Position numbers and translations under genes: made by a program
The notes under the pieces: generated by a model
What the model was told of the DNA's origin: nothing
The model's database searches: none
The model's input: only the letters and a program-made list of their open reading frames with translations
Shown here: positions 1-7,917 of the stretch, piece by piece
How the letters are laid out: the number at the start of each line of letters is the position of its first letter
Numbering within the stretch: position 1 is the stretch's first letter
NCBI GenBank assembly: GCA_016190625.1
Contig: JACPQF010000128.1
Location: 1 to 38,862, forward strand
Length of the DNA: 38,862 bases
Direction of reading: 5' to 3'
Source of the DNA: Chloroflexota bacterium
GTDB taxonomy: Bacteria > Chloroflexota > Dehalococcoidia > JACPQF01

Positions 1-1038
1 GACAAGGGCTGGGACTACTTCGCGCAGCATCTCGTCGGCAGCGGGCCGTGGAAGGTCGTGAGTTTCCAGCATAATGTTCGTCTCGAGTTAGAGGCGGTAG
101 AGACTCACTGGCGAGCGGTGCCTAAGTTCAAGAACCTCACGCTTCTAAGTATCAGTGAAGAGGCGACTAAGGTTGCCATGCTCAAGACAGGGGAGTTGGA
201 CATGGCGATGGAGCTCTCGCCTGACTCGGTGGCCGGGCTCAAGGCGGCCGGCCTACGGGTTTTGGGTTATTACGGATCGGGGCAGTGGTATATGCCGCTG
301 CTGTGGGACACGAACAACCCCGAAAAGTACGCCGTGAGCGACGTCAGGGTGCGAAAGGCGCTGTCGCTGGGCATAGACCGGAAAGAGGCAGCCGAAAAGA
401 TATATGGGGGCTATGCCCAGCCAAGTGCGGTCGCCTGGGTGCCCACGAGTGCCTACTTTTTCGACCCTAGCGTGCTCAAGCCGGACCCCTACGATACTGA
501 TCAGGCGAAGAAGCTGCTCGCCGAGGCAGGATATGCCAACGGCTTCACCACAAAGGTCTGGGATTCGGGAGCAGGGGGCATTCTCTCCAGTCTGAATCTT
601 GCCCTGGCGGGCTACTGGCGTAAGATAGGGGTCAATGCGGAAGTAGTGCCCGTAGACTACGCTACTGTGAGCAGAAAGTTCTTTAATCAGGTCCCGACTG
701 CCGAGACGTCGAACACCTTCTTTCCCTTTATCGGCTCAGGGGGCACTTTTGGCTTCGACAGAGTGGTGTTCTATCATTCTGCCAAGGGCATCTTGAGAAC
801 CGTCAAGAACCCTCGCCTGGAGGAGTTGATCGACAAGGTTCCCATGACCGCGGACCCTGGGGAGAAGAAGCGGATAGCGCTGGAGGCGGCGCTACTGGCC
901 AAGAATGGGTACACCATGATAGCTGGCCTGGACGTGGACACAATCTACGCGCTTGGACCGAAGGTCGGCGGTCTGACACCTGTCAAGGGCGTTGTGGGTC
1001 TAGCCGCTTCCTATGAGACCATGACCCACGCCAAGTAG
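1..1038 (+). CDS. ABC transporter substrate-binding protein, family 5 (5' end outside window)
   Basis: C-terminal 345 residues of an extracellular solute-binding protein of the peptide/nickel/opine type (SBP_bac_5). The frame is open from base 1, so the GTG at 58 is internal and the true start lies off the window. Family features seen: GSGPWKV near the left edge (the G-G-PY/W segment), a run in which peptide-bound residues precede DVRVRKALSLGIDRKE (residues about 115-130 of the visible part), and DPYDTDQAKKLLAEAGY, the typical repeat before the closing lobe. Such proteins deliver oligopeptides, nickel or other small ligands to a membrane permease. No permease or ATPase gene follows; the next gene is convergent. 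Substrate cannot be told from sequence. The family call is firm. Confidence 0.9.
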   Translation, partial: DKGWDYFAQHLVGSGPWKVVSFQHNVRLELEAVETHWRAVPKFKNLTLLSISEEATKVAMLKTGELDMAMELSPDSVAGLKAAGLRVLGYYGSGQWYMPLLWDTNNPEKYAVSDVRVRKALSLGIDRKEAAEKIYGGYAQPSAVAWVPTSAYFFDPSVLKPDPYDTDQAKKLLAEAGYANGFTTKVWDSGAGGILSSLNLALAGYWRKIGVNAEVVPVDYATVSRKFFNQVPTAETSNTFFPFIGSGGTFGFDRVVFYHSAKGILRTVKNPRLEELIDKVPMTADPGEKKRIALEAALLAKNGYTMIAGLDVDTIYALGPKVGGLTPVKGVVGLAASYETMTHAK

Positions 1039-1052
1039 TTCGTCACGACCAA

Positions 1053-1073
1053 CCCAATCTCACCATGATTGGG
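1053..1073. other. Inverted repeat between convergent genes
   Basis: A 7-bp perfect stem (CCCAATC / GATTGGG) with a 7-nt loop lies in the 72-bp gap between the convergent solute-binding protein and methyltransferase genes. It is placed where a bidirectional terminator would be, but no T tract follows on either strand, so the terminator role is only a guess. Confidence 0.35.
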
Positions 1074-1110
1074 AGCAAAGCCCCTAAAGGCCGGCCGGAA
1101 AACTTCCGAT

Positions 1111-1941
1111 TCACGGTCGGCCCGAATGTCCTGGCTGCCACCAAACCAGGGCCGATCGCATGCCGTCCGGCCAGTGGTAGAGGCCGTCTTTTAAGGTTAG
1201 CTTCTGCTCCAGTGAAGCGCGGATGCCGGCGTCGTAGGTGTGGTCCTCGCCCAGTCTCAGGTGGTCTCTGGCCCGCTCGAGGGCAGCCTCGAGACTGTCG
1301 TTGGTCCACGGCTTGAGATGCGGCTCCATCATGGCGCTGGCGTAAATGCCGGCGTCGAGAAGGGCGTTGTAGGCCACGACGAAGTTGGGGCTGTCGTGCC
1401 GGTGGCCGTGAATGAGACGGGCTGCCTCGCCCAAGACGCCATCGTGGGCCGGCACCCGAATGAGAAGAAAGCAGATGTCCCGGGCAGCCTGCTCCATTTT
1501 GCGCACGAAGGCGAGAAGGTCGGGGCTGGTGTACATGGCGTGAGCGCAGATGACGACGTCGTGCGGATCGGCCTTTACCTCTTCCCAGCTGCCGCGAATT
1601 ACGTCGACGTTGTTCAGGCCCGCCGCCGCCAGATTAGAAGTCAACATCGAGATCATCGCCGGTGACGGCTCGACGGCCGTCACCCGTCTTGCCATCTTGG
1701 CCAGGGGAATGGTCCAGCCGCCCGTGCCGGCGCCGATGTCCAGGGCCGTCGAATGGGATCCCAACTGGGAGACGACGAAATCGCGCAGCGGGTCGGGGCG
1801 GTTCAGCTTCCGCTTCACAGCAGCATCAAACTGCCTGGCCCGGCCCTGCCAGGTATCCGGCGCCCGGCCATCCTTTGTCTGCTCGGCCCTGAGGAACGCT
1901 GTCGCCAGCTCTCGCCAGAGCTCGAACCAGTCAGTCTGCAT
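1111..1941 (-). CDS. Class I SAM-dependent methyltransferase
   Basis: 276-residue protein with a Rossmann-type methyltransferase core. SAM motif I is LDIGAGTGGWT (residues 67-77), followed by an acidic end of strand 2 (VTAVEPS) and the motif around VVICAHAMY. The N-terminal ~60 residues are helical and could form a substrate lid. The substrate is unknown; nothing points to DNA, RNA or a named small molecule. Start ATG at 1941. It lies 49 bp downstream of the FAD dehydrogenase on the same strand, so the two may be co-transcribed. Family assignment is firm, function is open. Confidence 0.85.
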   Translation of the reverse strand: MQTDWFELWRELATAFLRAEQTKDGRAPDTWQGRARQFDAAVKRKLNRPDPLRDFVVSQLGSHSTALDIGAGTGGWTIPLAKMARRVTAVEPSPAMISMLTSNLAAAGLNNVDVIRGSWEEVKADPHDVVICAHAMYTSPDLLAFVRKMEQAARDICFLLIRVPAHDGVLGEAARLIHGHRHDSPNFVVAYNALLDAGIYASAMMEPHLKPWTNDSLEAALERARDHLRLGEDHTYDAGIRASLEQKLTLKDGLYHWPDGMRSALVWWQPGHSGRP

Positions 1942-1990
1942 AGATCCCCTGTTAGCTATCGTGAAATCCGGGTCCGCAGCGACTTTGATT

Positions 1991-3427
1991 CTACCCGACC
2001 ACCGTACCTTCCGGCGGCGGCGATACGCTCGGTGACTCCCGGCGCATGATCTCTCTGGCGACGACGAGACCCGAGGCGGAGGCCTGAATGAGGCCGCGCG
2101 TTACCCCGGCGCCGTCGCCGATGGCGAAGAGGTTGCCGATCTTGGTCTCCAGCCTCGGGGACAGGTCCAGACGCACCGAGTAGAACTTCACCTCCACGCC
2201 GTAGAGGAGAGTATGCCGCGAATGCACCCCCGGCAGCATCTTGTCGAGAGCTTCCAGCATCTCGACGATCGCAATCAGATAGCGATAGGGCAGGACGAAG
2301 CTGAGGTCGCCGGGAGTGGCGCCCTTCAAGGTGGGCGTGACCAAGCCCCGACTAATGCGCTCCACCGTCGAGCGGCGCCCGGACAGCAGATCGCCCAGCC
2401 TCTGGACGATCACCCCGCCACTCAGGATGTTGGCGAGGCGGGCGATGTAGCGGCCGTAGGCGATGGGCTCCTTGAACGGCTCGGTAAAGTTGGTGGAGAC
2501 GAGAAGAGCGAAGTTGGTGTTCTCCGTCCGCCTCTCGGCGTAGCTGTGGCCGTTGACCGTAACCACCGGATCGTTGCCGCCCGTGTACTCCGTGGTCACC
2601 TCGCCATGAGGGGACACACAAAAGGTGCGAATGCGATCGTCGAAGGCCTTGGTATAGAGCTCGAGCTTGGGCTCGTAGAGGGTGCTGGTGACCTCCTCCA
2701 TGACCGCCGCCGGCAGCTCGACCCGAACGCCCAGGTCGACCGGATTGGCTCGCATGGGTATTCCCAATCGTTTGCCCTCGCCGGCCAGCCAGTCGGCGCC
2801 TTCCCGTCCCGGCGCCACGATCACGTAGCGGGCCTCGACGGTTTCCCCCCGCGTGGTCTCCACTCCCTTAACCTCTCCGTCAGCGACCACCAATCGCTTG
2901 GCCGTGGTCCGCAACCGCAGGTCCAGGCGGGTGGAGAGGTGATCGTACATGGCCTTGAGGATGTCGAAGTTGTAGTCGGTGCCCAGGTGGCGTACCTTCA
3001 TGGCCGTGAGACGAAGGTCGGCTCTAGCTGCCCGCTGGCTGAACTTATCCACAGCCTCCCCCGCGCCGTAAAGTCGTCCGCGGAGCTTCTCCACGTTGCC
3101 ATACTCCAGGTAGGTCCCGTCCACCTCGTCGATGAGGCGGTCCAGCTCCTCGGCGGGAAGATACTCCTTCAAGTAGCCGCCGACCTTGGGCGAGAGCGTG
3201 AGCTTGCCATCGGAGAAAGCCCCCGCCCCGCCAAAGCCGCACACTTGGTGACAGACGGCGCAGCCAATGCAACTGATGGACTTCTCCATGGCGGGGCAGC
3301 GACGCCTCTCCAGCCCCATTCCCTTCTCGAGAAGCGCAACCTTGACCCCGTTCTTCACCAACTCGAGGGCGGCGAATATGCCAGCCGGTCCCCCGCCGAC
3401 GATGATAACATCGTATCTTCCTGCCAT
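1991..3427 (-). CDS. NAD(P)/FAD-dependent dehydrogenase, COG2509 type
   Basis: 478-residue flavoprotein. The N-terminal dinucleotide fold is DVIIVGGGPAGIFAA (residues 6-20). A Cys-rich segment follows (C53, C56, C59, C63), running into GFGGAGAFSDGKL, the signature of the poorly characterised FAD-dependent dehydrogenases of COG2509. Near the C-terminus FAIGDGAGVTRGL is the second FAD contact. The reaction is unknown. The open frame extends to 3640, but those 71 residues are not family-like; the ATG at 3427 has GGAGA six bases upstream and starts directly at the dinucleotide fold, so it is preferred over the ATG at 3433. The cytochrome promoter on the opposite strand lies in the upstream gap. 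Confidence 0.85.
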   Translation of the reverse strand: MAGRYDVIIVGGGPAGIFAALELVKNGVKVALLEKGMGLERRRCPAMEKSISCIGCAVCHQVCGFGGAGAFSDGKLTLSPKVGGYLKEYLPAEELDRLIDEVDGTYLEYGNVEKLRGRLYGAGEAVDKFSQRAARADLRLTAMKVRHLGTDYNFDILKAMYDHLSTRLDLRLRTTAKRLVVADGEVKGVETTRGETVEARYVIVAPGREGADWLAGEGKRLGIPMRANPVDLGVRVELPAAVMEEVTSTLYEPKLELYTKAFDDRIRTFCVSPHGEVTTEYTGGNDPVVTVNGHSYAERRTENTNFALLVSTNFTEPFKEPIAYGRYIARLANILSGGVIVQRLGDLLSGRRSTVERISRGLVTPTLKGATPGDLSFVLPYRYLIAIVEMLEALDKMLPGVHSRHTLLYGVEVKFYSVRLDLSPRLETKIGNLFAIGDGAGVTRGLIQASASGLVVAREIMRRESPSVSPPPEGTVVG

Positions 3428-3578
3428 CGCCATTCTCCACTCAGAACCGAAAAATGATCGATCTCCCGCTATATTATAGCCTGTTTGGGGTTGTGACACC
3501 AACCCGCTGGCCCCTCCCAAATCCCCGAATCCAATAGTGGTAGTCGGAGAAAACATCAAAAACATGTAAACAAAACTA

Positions 3579-3607
3579 TTGCCAGGGGGCGGCGAAAGTG
3601 CTATACT
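3579..3607 (+). promoter_or_regulatory. Sigma-70-type promoter for the cytochrome gene
   Basis: TTGCCA (3579-3584), a 17-bp spacer, then TATACT (3602-3607). Five of six bases match at each hexamer, with ideal spacing. Transcription would begin near 3614, giving a leader of about 230 nt before the cytochrome start at 3843. Confidence 0.75.
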
Positions 3608-3658
3608 AGCCCCGCAACAACAGGGAGCTAACGAAGGCACCCCTCAAATTGTGCGGTG

Positions 3659-3742
3659 ATGAACGCCCAAGCGGACGGCGATGACAATGCCGGTCACATG
3701 GGCGTTTTGTTTTCCCCGACAGGAGAGGAGGTGGTTGCATAG
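3659..3742 (+). other. Possible 27-codon leader ORF in the cytochrome 5' UTR
   Basis: An ATG at 3659 opens a 27-residue frame ending TAG at 3742, which spans the whole terminator-like hairpin at 3662-3713. No clear ribosome binding site precedes it. An AGGAGAGGAGG run lies just inside its end. It may be fortuitous; the overlap with the hairpin is the reason to record it. The rest of the 3428-3842 gap holds only the promoter, this leader and a second weak stem (GCGATA / TATCGC, about 3768-3793). Confidence 0.25.
3662..3713 (+). terminator. Terminator-like hairpin inside the cytochrome leader (candidate attenuator)
   Basis: Arms AACGCCCA (3662-3669) and TGGGCGTT (3699-3706) pair perfectly over 8 bp, and the loop carries an inner CGGC/GCCG stem. 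TTTTGTTTT (3705-3713) follows at once, giving the form of an intrinsic terminator located between a promoter and the gene it serves. That arrangement suggests conditional termination. I could not match the upstream 50 nt to a known riboswitch class. Confidence 0.55.
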
Positions 3743-3842
3743 ACGAGGAAAAACCGGAGCGGTGCAGCGATAGATGTTAACGCTCGTATCGCCAAGCCTA
3801 TTCGCGCATCATCTATCTGAAGGAGGGAGAGATTAAACAAGC

Positions 3843-4682
3843 ATGCGAAGAATTACTATTCTCGGCGGCATCTTAGTGCTACTGCTCCTCGTCCTCGCCG
3901 GCGGGGCAGGACTGAGGCAAACGACTGCAGCGCCAGACGACGTGGTCGTGACCGTCACCGGAACGGCTGCTCGGGCGATTATTCAGTACGACATCACGAT
4001 CTCCAACAAGGGGACGGCTGCCATCTCGGATATCTATGTGGCCGGCTTGATCTCCAGTGGTGCCAAGTTCGATTCAGTGGTCACCACTCCTGCGGGAGCT
4101 ACCTCTCTGGGCGCTCAGGGTAACGTAGTGGCCTGGCTGCTTAATCGGGTTCCCGCCGGTGGGAGCGCCACCCTCTCCTACAAGCTCAACGCCCCCGATG
4201 GCTCAGCGCCGGTAAACGCCTACGTGGCATGGAAGGCCCCCACGGCTGGTTCGGCGTCGAGCGCCGCGATCACCAGAGAACTGGCGGTTGATAATGGAGC
4301 AGCAAAAAGGGGCTGTATGGCCTGCCACTACAGCGTGACTCTCGCCCGCGAGAGCGAGCGGGGCGGACCCAACCATCCCAAGATCGCCAACGAGGCTACT
4401 GTCGACGTCTGCCTCGGCTGCCATAAGGCTGCCGCCGACAGAACCGGATTGGCGCCGAAGATGCTCCGCACCATCGTCCATGCGGCTCACCTGAACAGCG
4501 ATTCTTTCATCACCCGGTACAAGGGCAATTGCTTCACCTGCCACGAGATCTCCGAGACCGGCGCCTGGTTGCTGCTGTACGACAAGGTACATGGGAACCA
4601 GTATAATGTTCCGGCTGCCGAGTCTATCAACGCCAAAGGCTATGCGTCATCTGGCCGACCCATCATCGACGTGAAGCCGTAG
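3843..4682 (+). CDS. Secreted three-haem c-type cytochrome with N-terminal Ig-like domain
   Basis: 279 residues. Residues 1-30 form a signal peptide (MRR, a Leu/Val-rich core, then an Ala-rich end). Residues ~32-145 form a beta-rich CARDB/DUF11-like domain. The C-terminal third has three CxxCH haem sites at 158-162 (CMACH), 190-194 (CLGCH) and 230-234 (CFTCH), with spare histidines at 178, 213 and 216 that could be distal ligands. It is likely exported and involved in electron transfer; partner and direction are unknown. An AAGGAGG-type site lies about 15 nt before the ATG, which is long. No cytochrome maturation genes are nearby. A leader hairpin suggests control by termination. Confidence 0.85.
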   Translation: MRRITILGGILVLLLLVLAGGAGLRQTTAAPDDVVVTVTGTAARAIIQYDITISNKGTAAISDIYVAGLISSGAKFDSVVTTPAGATSLGAQGNVVAWLLNRVPAGGSATLSYKLNAPDGSAPVNAYVAWKAPTAGSASSAAITRELAVDNGAAKRGCMACHYSVTLARESERGGPNHPKIANEATVDVCLGCHKAAADRTGLAPKMLRTIVHAAHLNSDSFITRYKGNCFTCHEISETGAWLLLYDKVHGNQYNVPAAESINAKGYASSGRPIIDVKP

Positions 4683-4731
4683 AAGGATCTCCAACGGGAT
4701 CTCTGCACAAGAGGGTTGGCCTTTCATAGCA

Positions 4732-4763
4732 CTCAGGGGCGGGTTCGTAACCCGCCCCTACTG
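4732..4763. repeat. GC-rich hairpin repeat, copy 1 (CTCAGGG...CCCCTACTG family)
   Basis: GGGGCGGGTT (4736-4745) and AACCCGCCCC (4749-4758) form a perfect 10-bp stem with a 3-nt loop between the convergent cytochrome and thrB genes. The flanks CTCAGGG and CCCCTACTG recur around a different hairpin at 13721-13757. No T tract follows, so this looks like an interspersed palindrome more than a terminator. Confidence 0.7.
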
Positions 4764-4822
4764 CTTCCCAAGAGATTATTGAGATTCAAAACCGTCGTCG
4801 TCCCAAGAATGAGCTTGGTCGC

Positions 4823-5749
4823 TCAAAATCGGCGCGAGCTGCTGTGATCCGGCGATTCGCCCGCCCCCAGGTCACTCGGTCTCGTGGCTAAGATCCGCCC
4901 GCTCAGGCTGGCGCGCCCGGCGGCCGCCGCCAGGGCCGCGCCGATGGCCTCTTCCTTGTCGACGCAGAGGGCGATGACGGTGGAGCCAGCTCCCGAGAGG
5001 AAGGCGCCCAGCGCACCCGCCTCGATCGCTGCCTGAAACAGCAGGGGCATCGCCGGAAATACCGCTTGGCGCGGCGGCTGATGCAGCCGGTCCTCGGTGG
5101 CAGTCCGCAGCAGGTCGAGCCGGCCGGTGGAAAGGGCGGCTACGAGGAGGGCCACCCGGCCGAGGTTGAACACGGCGTCGGCGCGCCGTACCGGATCTGG
5201 CAAGATGGCTCGCGCCTCCTTGGTAGGCATCTCGAAGTCGGGTATGAACAGGACTGTCCTCAGGTTCTCCGGCAGCGGCACGCGAGCGTACGCCACCTTC
5301 CCATCGACCACAGCCGAAGCGACGCAGCCGCCGAGGAGAGCGGGCGTGACGTTATCAGGGTGTCCCTCGAAAGCGTAACCCAGGGCCAGCAGATCGTCCA
5401 TCGACAGGCGACCACCACAGAGGGCGTTTCCAGCCATCAGGCCCCCGGCAACGGCGGCGGCGCTGCTGCCCAGACCACGGGCGAGGGGGATGTCACTGCG
5501 AACCTGCAGGCGAAGGGGGGGTATGGCCACGCCCGCCCGGTCGAAAGCGGTGCGAATAGCTTGATATATGACGTTGTCGGGGCCGCGAGAGATGGCGGCA
5601 GCGCCCTCGCCTTCGACCTCGATGGCGAAATCGTCGGCCACCGACACGGTGAGGGCATTGCGGATGTCGAGGGCCATGCCAAGGGTATCAAAGCCAGGGC
5701 CGAGATTGGCCGTAGTCGCCGGCACGAGGATAGTAACTTTATCCCGCAT
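4823..5749 (-). CDS. thrB: Homoserine kinase
   Basis: 308 residues, the usual family length. It phosphorylates homoserine with ATP to O-phosphohomoserine, the substrate of threonine synthase. It is a GHMP kinase: N-terminal VPATTANLGPGFD (residues 9-21) and the phosphate-binding loop IPLARGLGSSAAAV (87-100). The C-terminal FLSGAGSTVIAL is motif 3. The ATG at 5749 is chosen because it overlaps the thrC stop as TGATG, a one-base overlap typical of translational coupling; a TTG one codon upstream is less likely. It is the last gene of the minus-strand threonine run. Confidence 0.95.
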   Translation of the reverse strand: MRDKVTILVPATTANLGPGFDTLGMALDIRNALTVSVADDFAIEVEGEGAAAISRGPDNVIYQAIRTAFDRAGVAIPPLRLQVRSDIPLARGLGSSAAAVAGGLMAGNALCGGRLSMDDLLALGYAFEGHPDNVTPALLGGCVASAVVDGKVAYARVPLPENLRTVLFIPDFEMPTKEARAILPDPVRRADAVFNLGRVALLVAALSTGRLDLLRTATEDRLHQPPRQAVFPAMPLLFQAAIEAGALGAFLSGAGSTVIALCVDKEEAIGAALAAAAGRASLSGRILATRPSDLGAGESPDHSSSRRF

Positions 5750-6798
5750 CAATAGCCAAGTTCCTTCTCAATGGAGGCAACATCGGCCGGCACGGCAACC
5801 ATGCCCGGAACCGTTTTCATCGCCGTATCCGGGTCTTTCAGGCCGCTGCCGGTGAGAACGCAGACGACGGTCTTGCCCGAGAAGTCCTGGCCCCTGCGGG
5901 CCAGCTTCAGGAGCCCGGCCACGCCAGCGGCCGACGCTGGCTCGACGAAGAGGCCCTCGCCATTAGCCAGCAGATGGTAGGCCTCGATGATCGCATCGTC
6001 GGCAATGGCGTCGATCAACCCGCCCGACTCTTCTCTCGCTTGCTCGGCGCCTCGCCAGCTCGCCGGGTTGCCGATGCGGATGGCCGTGGCGATGGTCGTG
6101 GGCTGGGCGACCGGTTTCCCCCGCACAATAGCGGCTGCCCCCTCGGCCTCGAATCCCATCATACGTGGCAGGCTATCGCTCTTGCCGGTCCGGCGGTATT
6201 CGACAAACCCCCTCCAGTAGGCGGTGATATTGCCGGCGTTGCCAACCGGAATGAACAGGTAATCCGGCGCCGCTCCCAGCGCATCCACGACTTCGAAAGC
6301 CGCCGTCTTCTGACCCTCGAGACGATAGGGATTCAAGGAATTGACCAAAGTGATGGGATGCCGGCCGACGATGGTCCGCACCATTTGCAGCGCCTGGTCG
6401 AAGTTTCCCTCGATAGCCAGCACTTGGGCACCGTGCATAAGGGCTTGGGTGAGCTTGCCCAGGGCCACATAGCCACTTGGCACCACCACCGCGGCGGCAA
6501 GGCCGCAATGAGCGGCGTAGGCCGCGGCAGAGGCGCTGGTGTTGCCGGTAGAGGCGCAGATAATGGCCTTGCTTCCCTCCTCGATAGCCTTCGCCACGGC
6601 CATTACCATGCCCCGGTCTTTGAAGGAGCCCGTGGGGTTGCACCCCTCCAGCTTGAAGTAAAGCTGGTCGCAGCCGATTTCCCGGGCAATCCGCGTGGAC
6701 TGGACTAGAGGCGTGTCGCCCTCGCCCAAAGTGATCAAGGGAGTGCCGGGGTTGACGGGGAGAAAGCTCCTGTACTTCTGAACTACGCCAAAGCGCAT
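5749..6798 (-). CDS. thrC: Threonine synthase
   Basis: 349 residues, a PLP-dependent lyase that converts O-phosphohomoserine to threonine. The Schiff-base lysine is K60 in GSFKDRGM (57-64). [16 protein letters not shown] is the substrate/PLP phosphate segment, and [12 protein letters not shown] the glycine-rich phosphate loop. The length and lack of a long N-terminal domain fit the short bacterial type. ATG at 6798 follows the stop of the coiled-coil gene by one base. The stop overlaps thrB by one base, so thrC and thrB are translationally coupled. Confidence 0.95.
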   Translation of the reverse strand: MRFGVVQKYRSFLPVNPGTPLITLGEGDTPLVQSTRIAREIGCDQLYFKLEGCNPTGSFKDRGMVMAVAKAIEEGSKAIICASTGNTSASAAAYAAHCGLAAAVVVPSGYVALGKLTQALMHGAQVLAIEGNFDQALQMVRTIVGRHPITLVNSLNPYRLEGQKTAAFEVVDALGAAPDYLFIPVGNAGNITAYWRGFVEYRRTGKSDSLPRMMGFEAEGAAAIVRGKPVAQPTTIATAIRIGNPASWRGAEQAREESGGLIDAIADDAIIEAYHLLANGEGLFVEPASAAGVAGLLKLARRGQDFSGKTVVCVLTGSGLKDPDTAMKTVPGMVAVPADVASIEKELGY

Positions 6799-6799
6799 A

Positions 6800-7813
6800 C
6801 TACTGTACCTGCCCTCTCAGCCTGGCGATTCTCTCCTTGAGATCGCTGGCCTGAATCTCCAACTCCGCCACCTGACGCCGTTTATGGCGTTCCGCTAGCT
6901 CCTCGATTCCGATCAGGCTGTTATCGAGCCGGGCGATGTGGTCGAGAAGAAGCTGCTTGACCTCTCTTAGGTCGTCGGCGAGCAACTGCCGACGATCCTC
7001 GACCTGTCTAGTTTCCCGCGCCTGTTCGTCGAGGCGGACACTGTGGACGTCAACCAGCGGGGCGATGTCGACGAACTGCTTCTCCAAACGCTGATGCTCC
7101 AGCTTGACGACCTGAAGACGCTCGCCAAGGTCGACCCTCATTTGCTCTTCAGCCAGCACCGCGACCACCTGCTCGTCGATCTGTTTCACCTTATCGGCCA
7201 ATATTTGGAATCGAGCCACCACCACGTCGTCTTGTCCCCGCAACGCATCAAGTTGTCTGTAGATGCTCTCTATTTCGCCTTCGTTACGTCTGCTTTGATC
7301 GACGGCGATCTGCGTGCGGGCGGCCAGCGTCTCAGTCTGCTGTTTGAGACCATCGACAGTCTTGGCCAGTCCCCCCAGGGCTTCGTCGTGGCGTCTGATC
7401 GAGTCGCTCGTCGTCTGAGCCTTACCCAGCAGGGGTTCGAACTCCTTAAAGGTGCTATCTAACCGCAGCCAGATTTCGTTGATGGCCTGCTTGTTTCGCT
7501 CAATATCCCCCTGCCGCGCCTTGTCGTCCTTATCGGTCTCTTGGGCATGCTGGGAGAAGGACGACTGCAGGCGAGCCACGGCCTCCCGCAACTGTCTGGC
7601 GAGCTCTTCCACCGCCGACACTCTGCCGAGCTGGTTCCGCGCCGCGGCAACCTCCTCCTGGAGGGTGCGGATCTGCCCCGCTTGCTCTCTGGCAAGATTG
7701 ACCAGTTGCTCCAGTTGGTATTGAAGTCTGCCAAGCGCGGCTTTGGTTTGATGATGCTCCTCCTCGAGCCAGCCTAACAGGCTGGAGACGCGCGTTGTTT
7801 CTGTGCCCTCCAC
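6800..7813 (-). CDS. Coiled-coil protein of unknown function inside the threonine operon
   Basis: 337 residues with almost continuous heptad-patterned, charged sequence (many Q, E, R, L) and no signal peptide, membrane segment or Gly/Pro-rich break, so a long alpha-helical coiled coil is expected. No catalytic motif is visible. GTG start at 7813 has GAGGAG six bases upstream. It lies between hom and thrC, and its stop is one base from the thrC start, so it is surely co-transcribed with thrC-thrB. It could be a structural or SMC/tropomyosin-like cytoplasmic protein; a role in threonine synthesis is not implied by sequence. Confidence 0.8.
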   Translation of the reverse strand: MEGTETTRVSSLLGWLEEEHHQTKAALGRLQYQLEQLVNLAREQAGQIRTLQEEVAAARNQLGRVSAVEELARQLREAVARLQSSFSQHAQETDKDDKARQGDIERNKQAINEIWLRLDSTFKEFEPLLGKAQTTSDSIRRHDEALGGLAKTVDGLKQQTETLAARTQIAVDQSRRNEGEIESIYRQLDALRGQDDVVVARFQILADKVKQIDEQVVAVLAEEQMRVDLGERLQVVKLEHQRLEKQFVDIAPLVDVHSVRLDEQARETRQVEDRRQLLADDLREVKQLLLDHIARLDNSLIGIEELAERHKRRQVAELEIQASDLKERIARLRGQVQ

Positions 7814-7834
7814 GGCAGTCTCCTCTCGAACGTA

Positions 7835-7917
7835 GGGTAGAGGGTATAGGGTATAGGGTTTAGGGGGTCCTCTACCCTCTACCCTCTACCCTCTACCCTA
7901 CCCCATACCCTCTACCC
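7835..7917. repeat. Inverted heptanucleotide tandem repeat (GGGTANA / TCTACCC)
   Basis: The left arm 7835-7869 is five 7-bp units of the GGGTAGA/GGGTATA type. The right arm 7869-7917 is seven units of the CCTCTAC type, the reverse complement. The two arms could pair as a long imperfect hairpin between hom and the coiled-coil gene. The stop and last seven codons of hom lie in the right arm. Confidence 0.8.

Noticed and set aside
58-60. GTG as start of the first gene
   Set aside because: The frame is open upstream to base 1 and the residues there (GSGPWKV) belong to the family, so the start is outside the window.
2213-3457. Long plus-strand open frame across the FAD dehydrogenase gene
   Set aside because: It is antisense to a gene with clear family motifs; its His/Gly/Arg-rich product fits a high-GC shadow frame and has no domain.
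3608-3660. Cyclic-di-GMP riboswitch ahead of the cytochrome gene
   Set aside because: The leader does contain CAGGG and GC-rich stems, but the conserved GCACAGGGCAAACC and GGGACGCAAAGCC segments are not present.
7835-7917. Telomere-like repeat
   Set aside because: The GGGTATA units resemble telomeric words, but the tract lies between co-directional genes inside a chromosome segment and has an inverted second arm.
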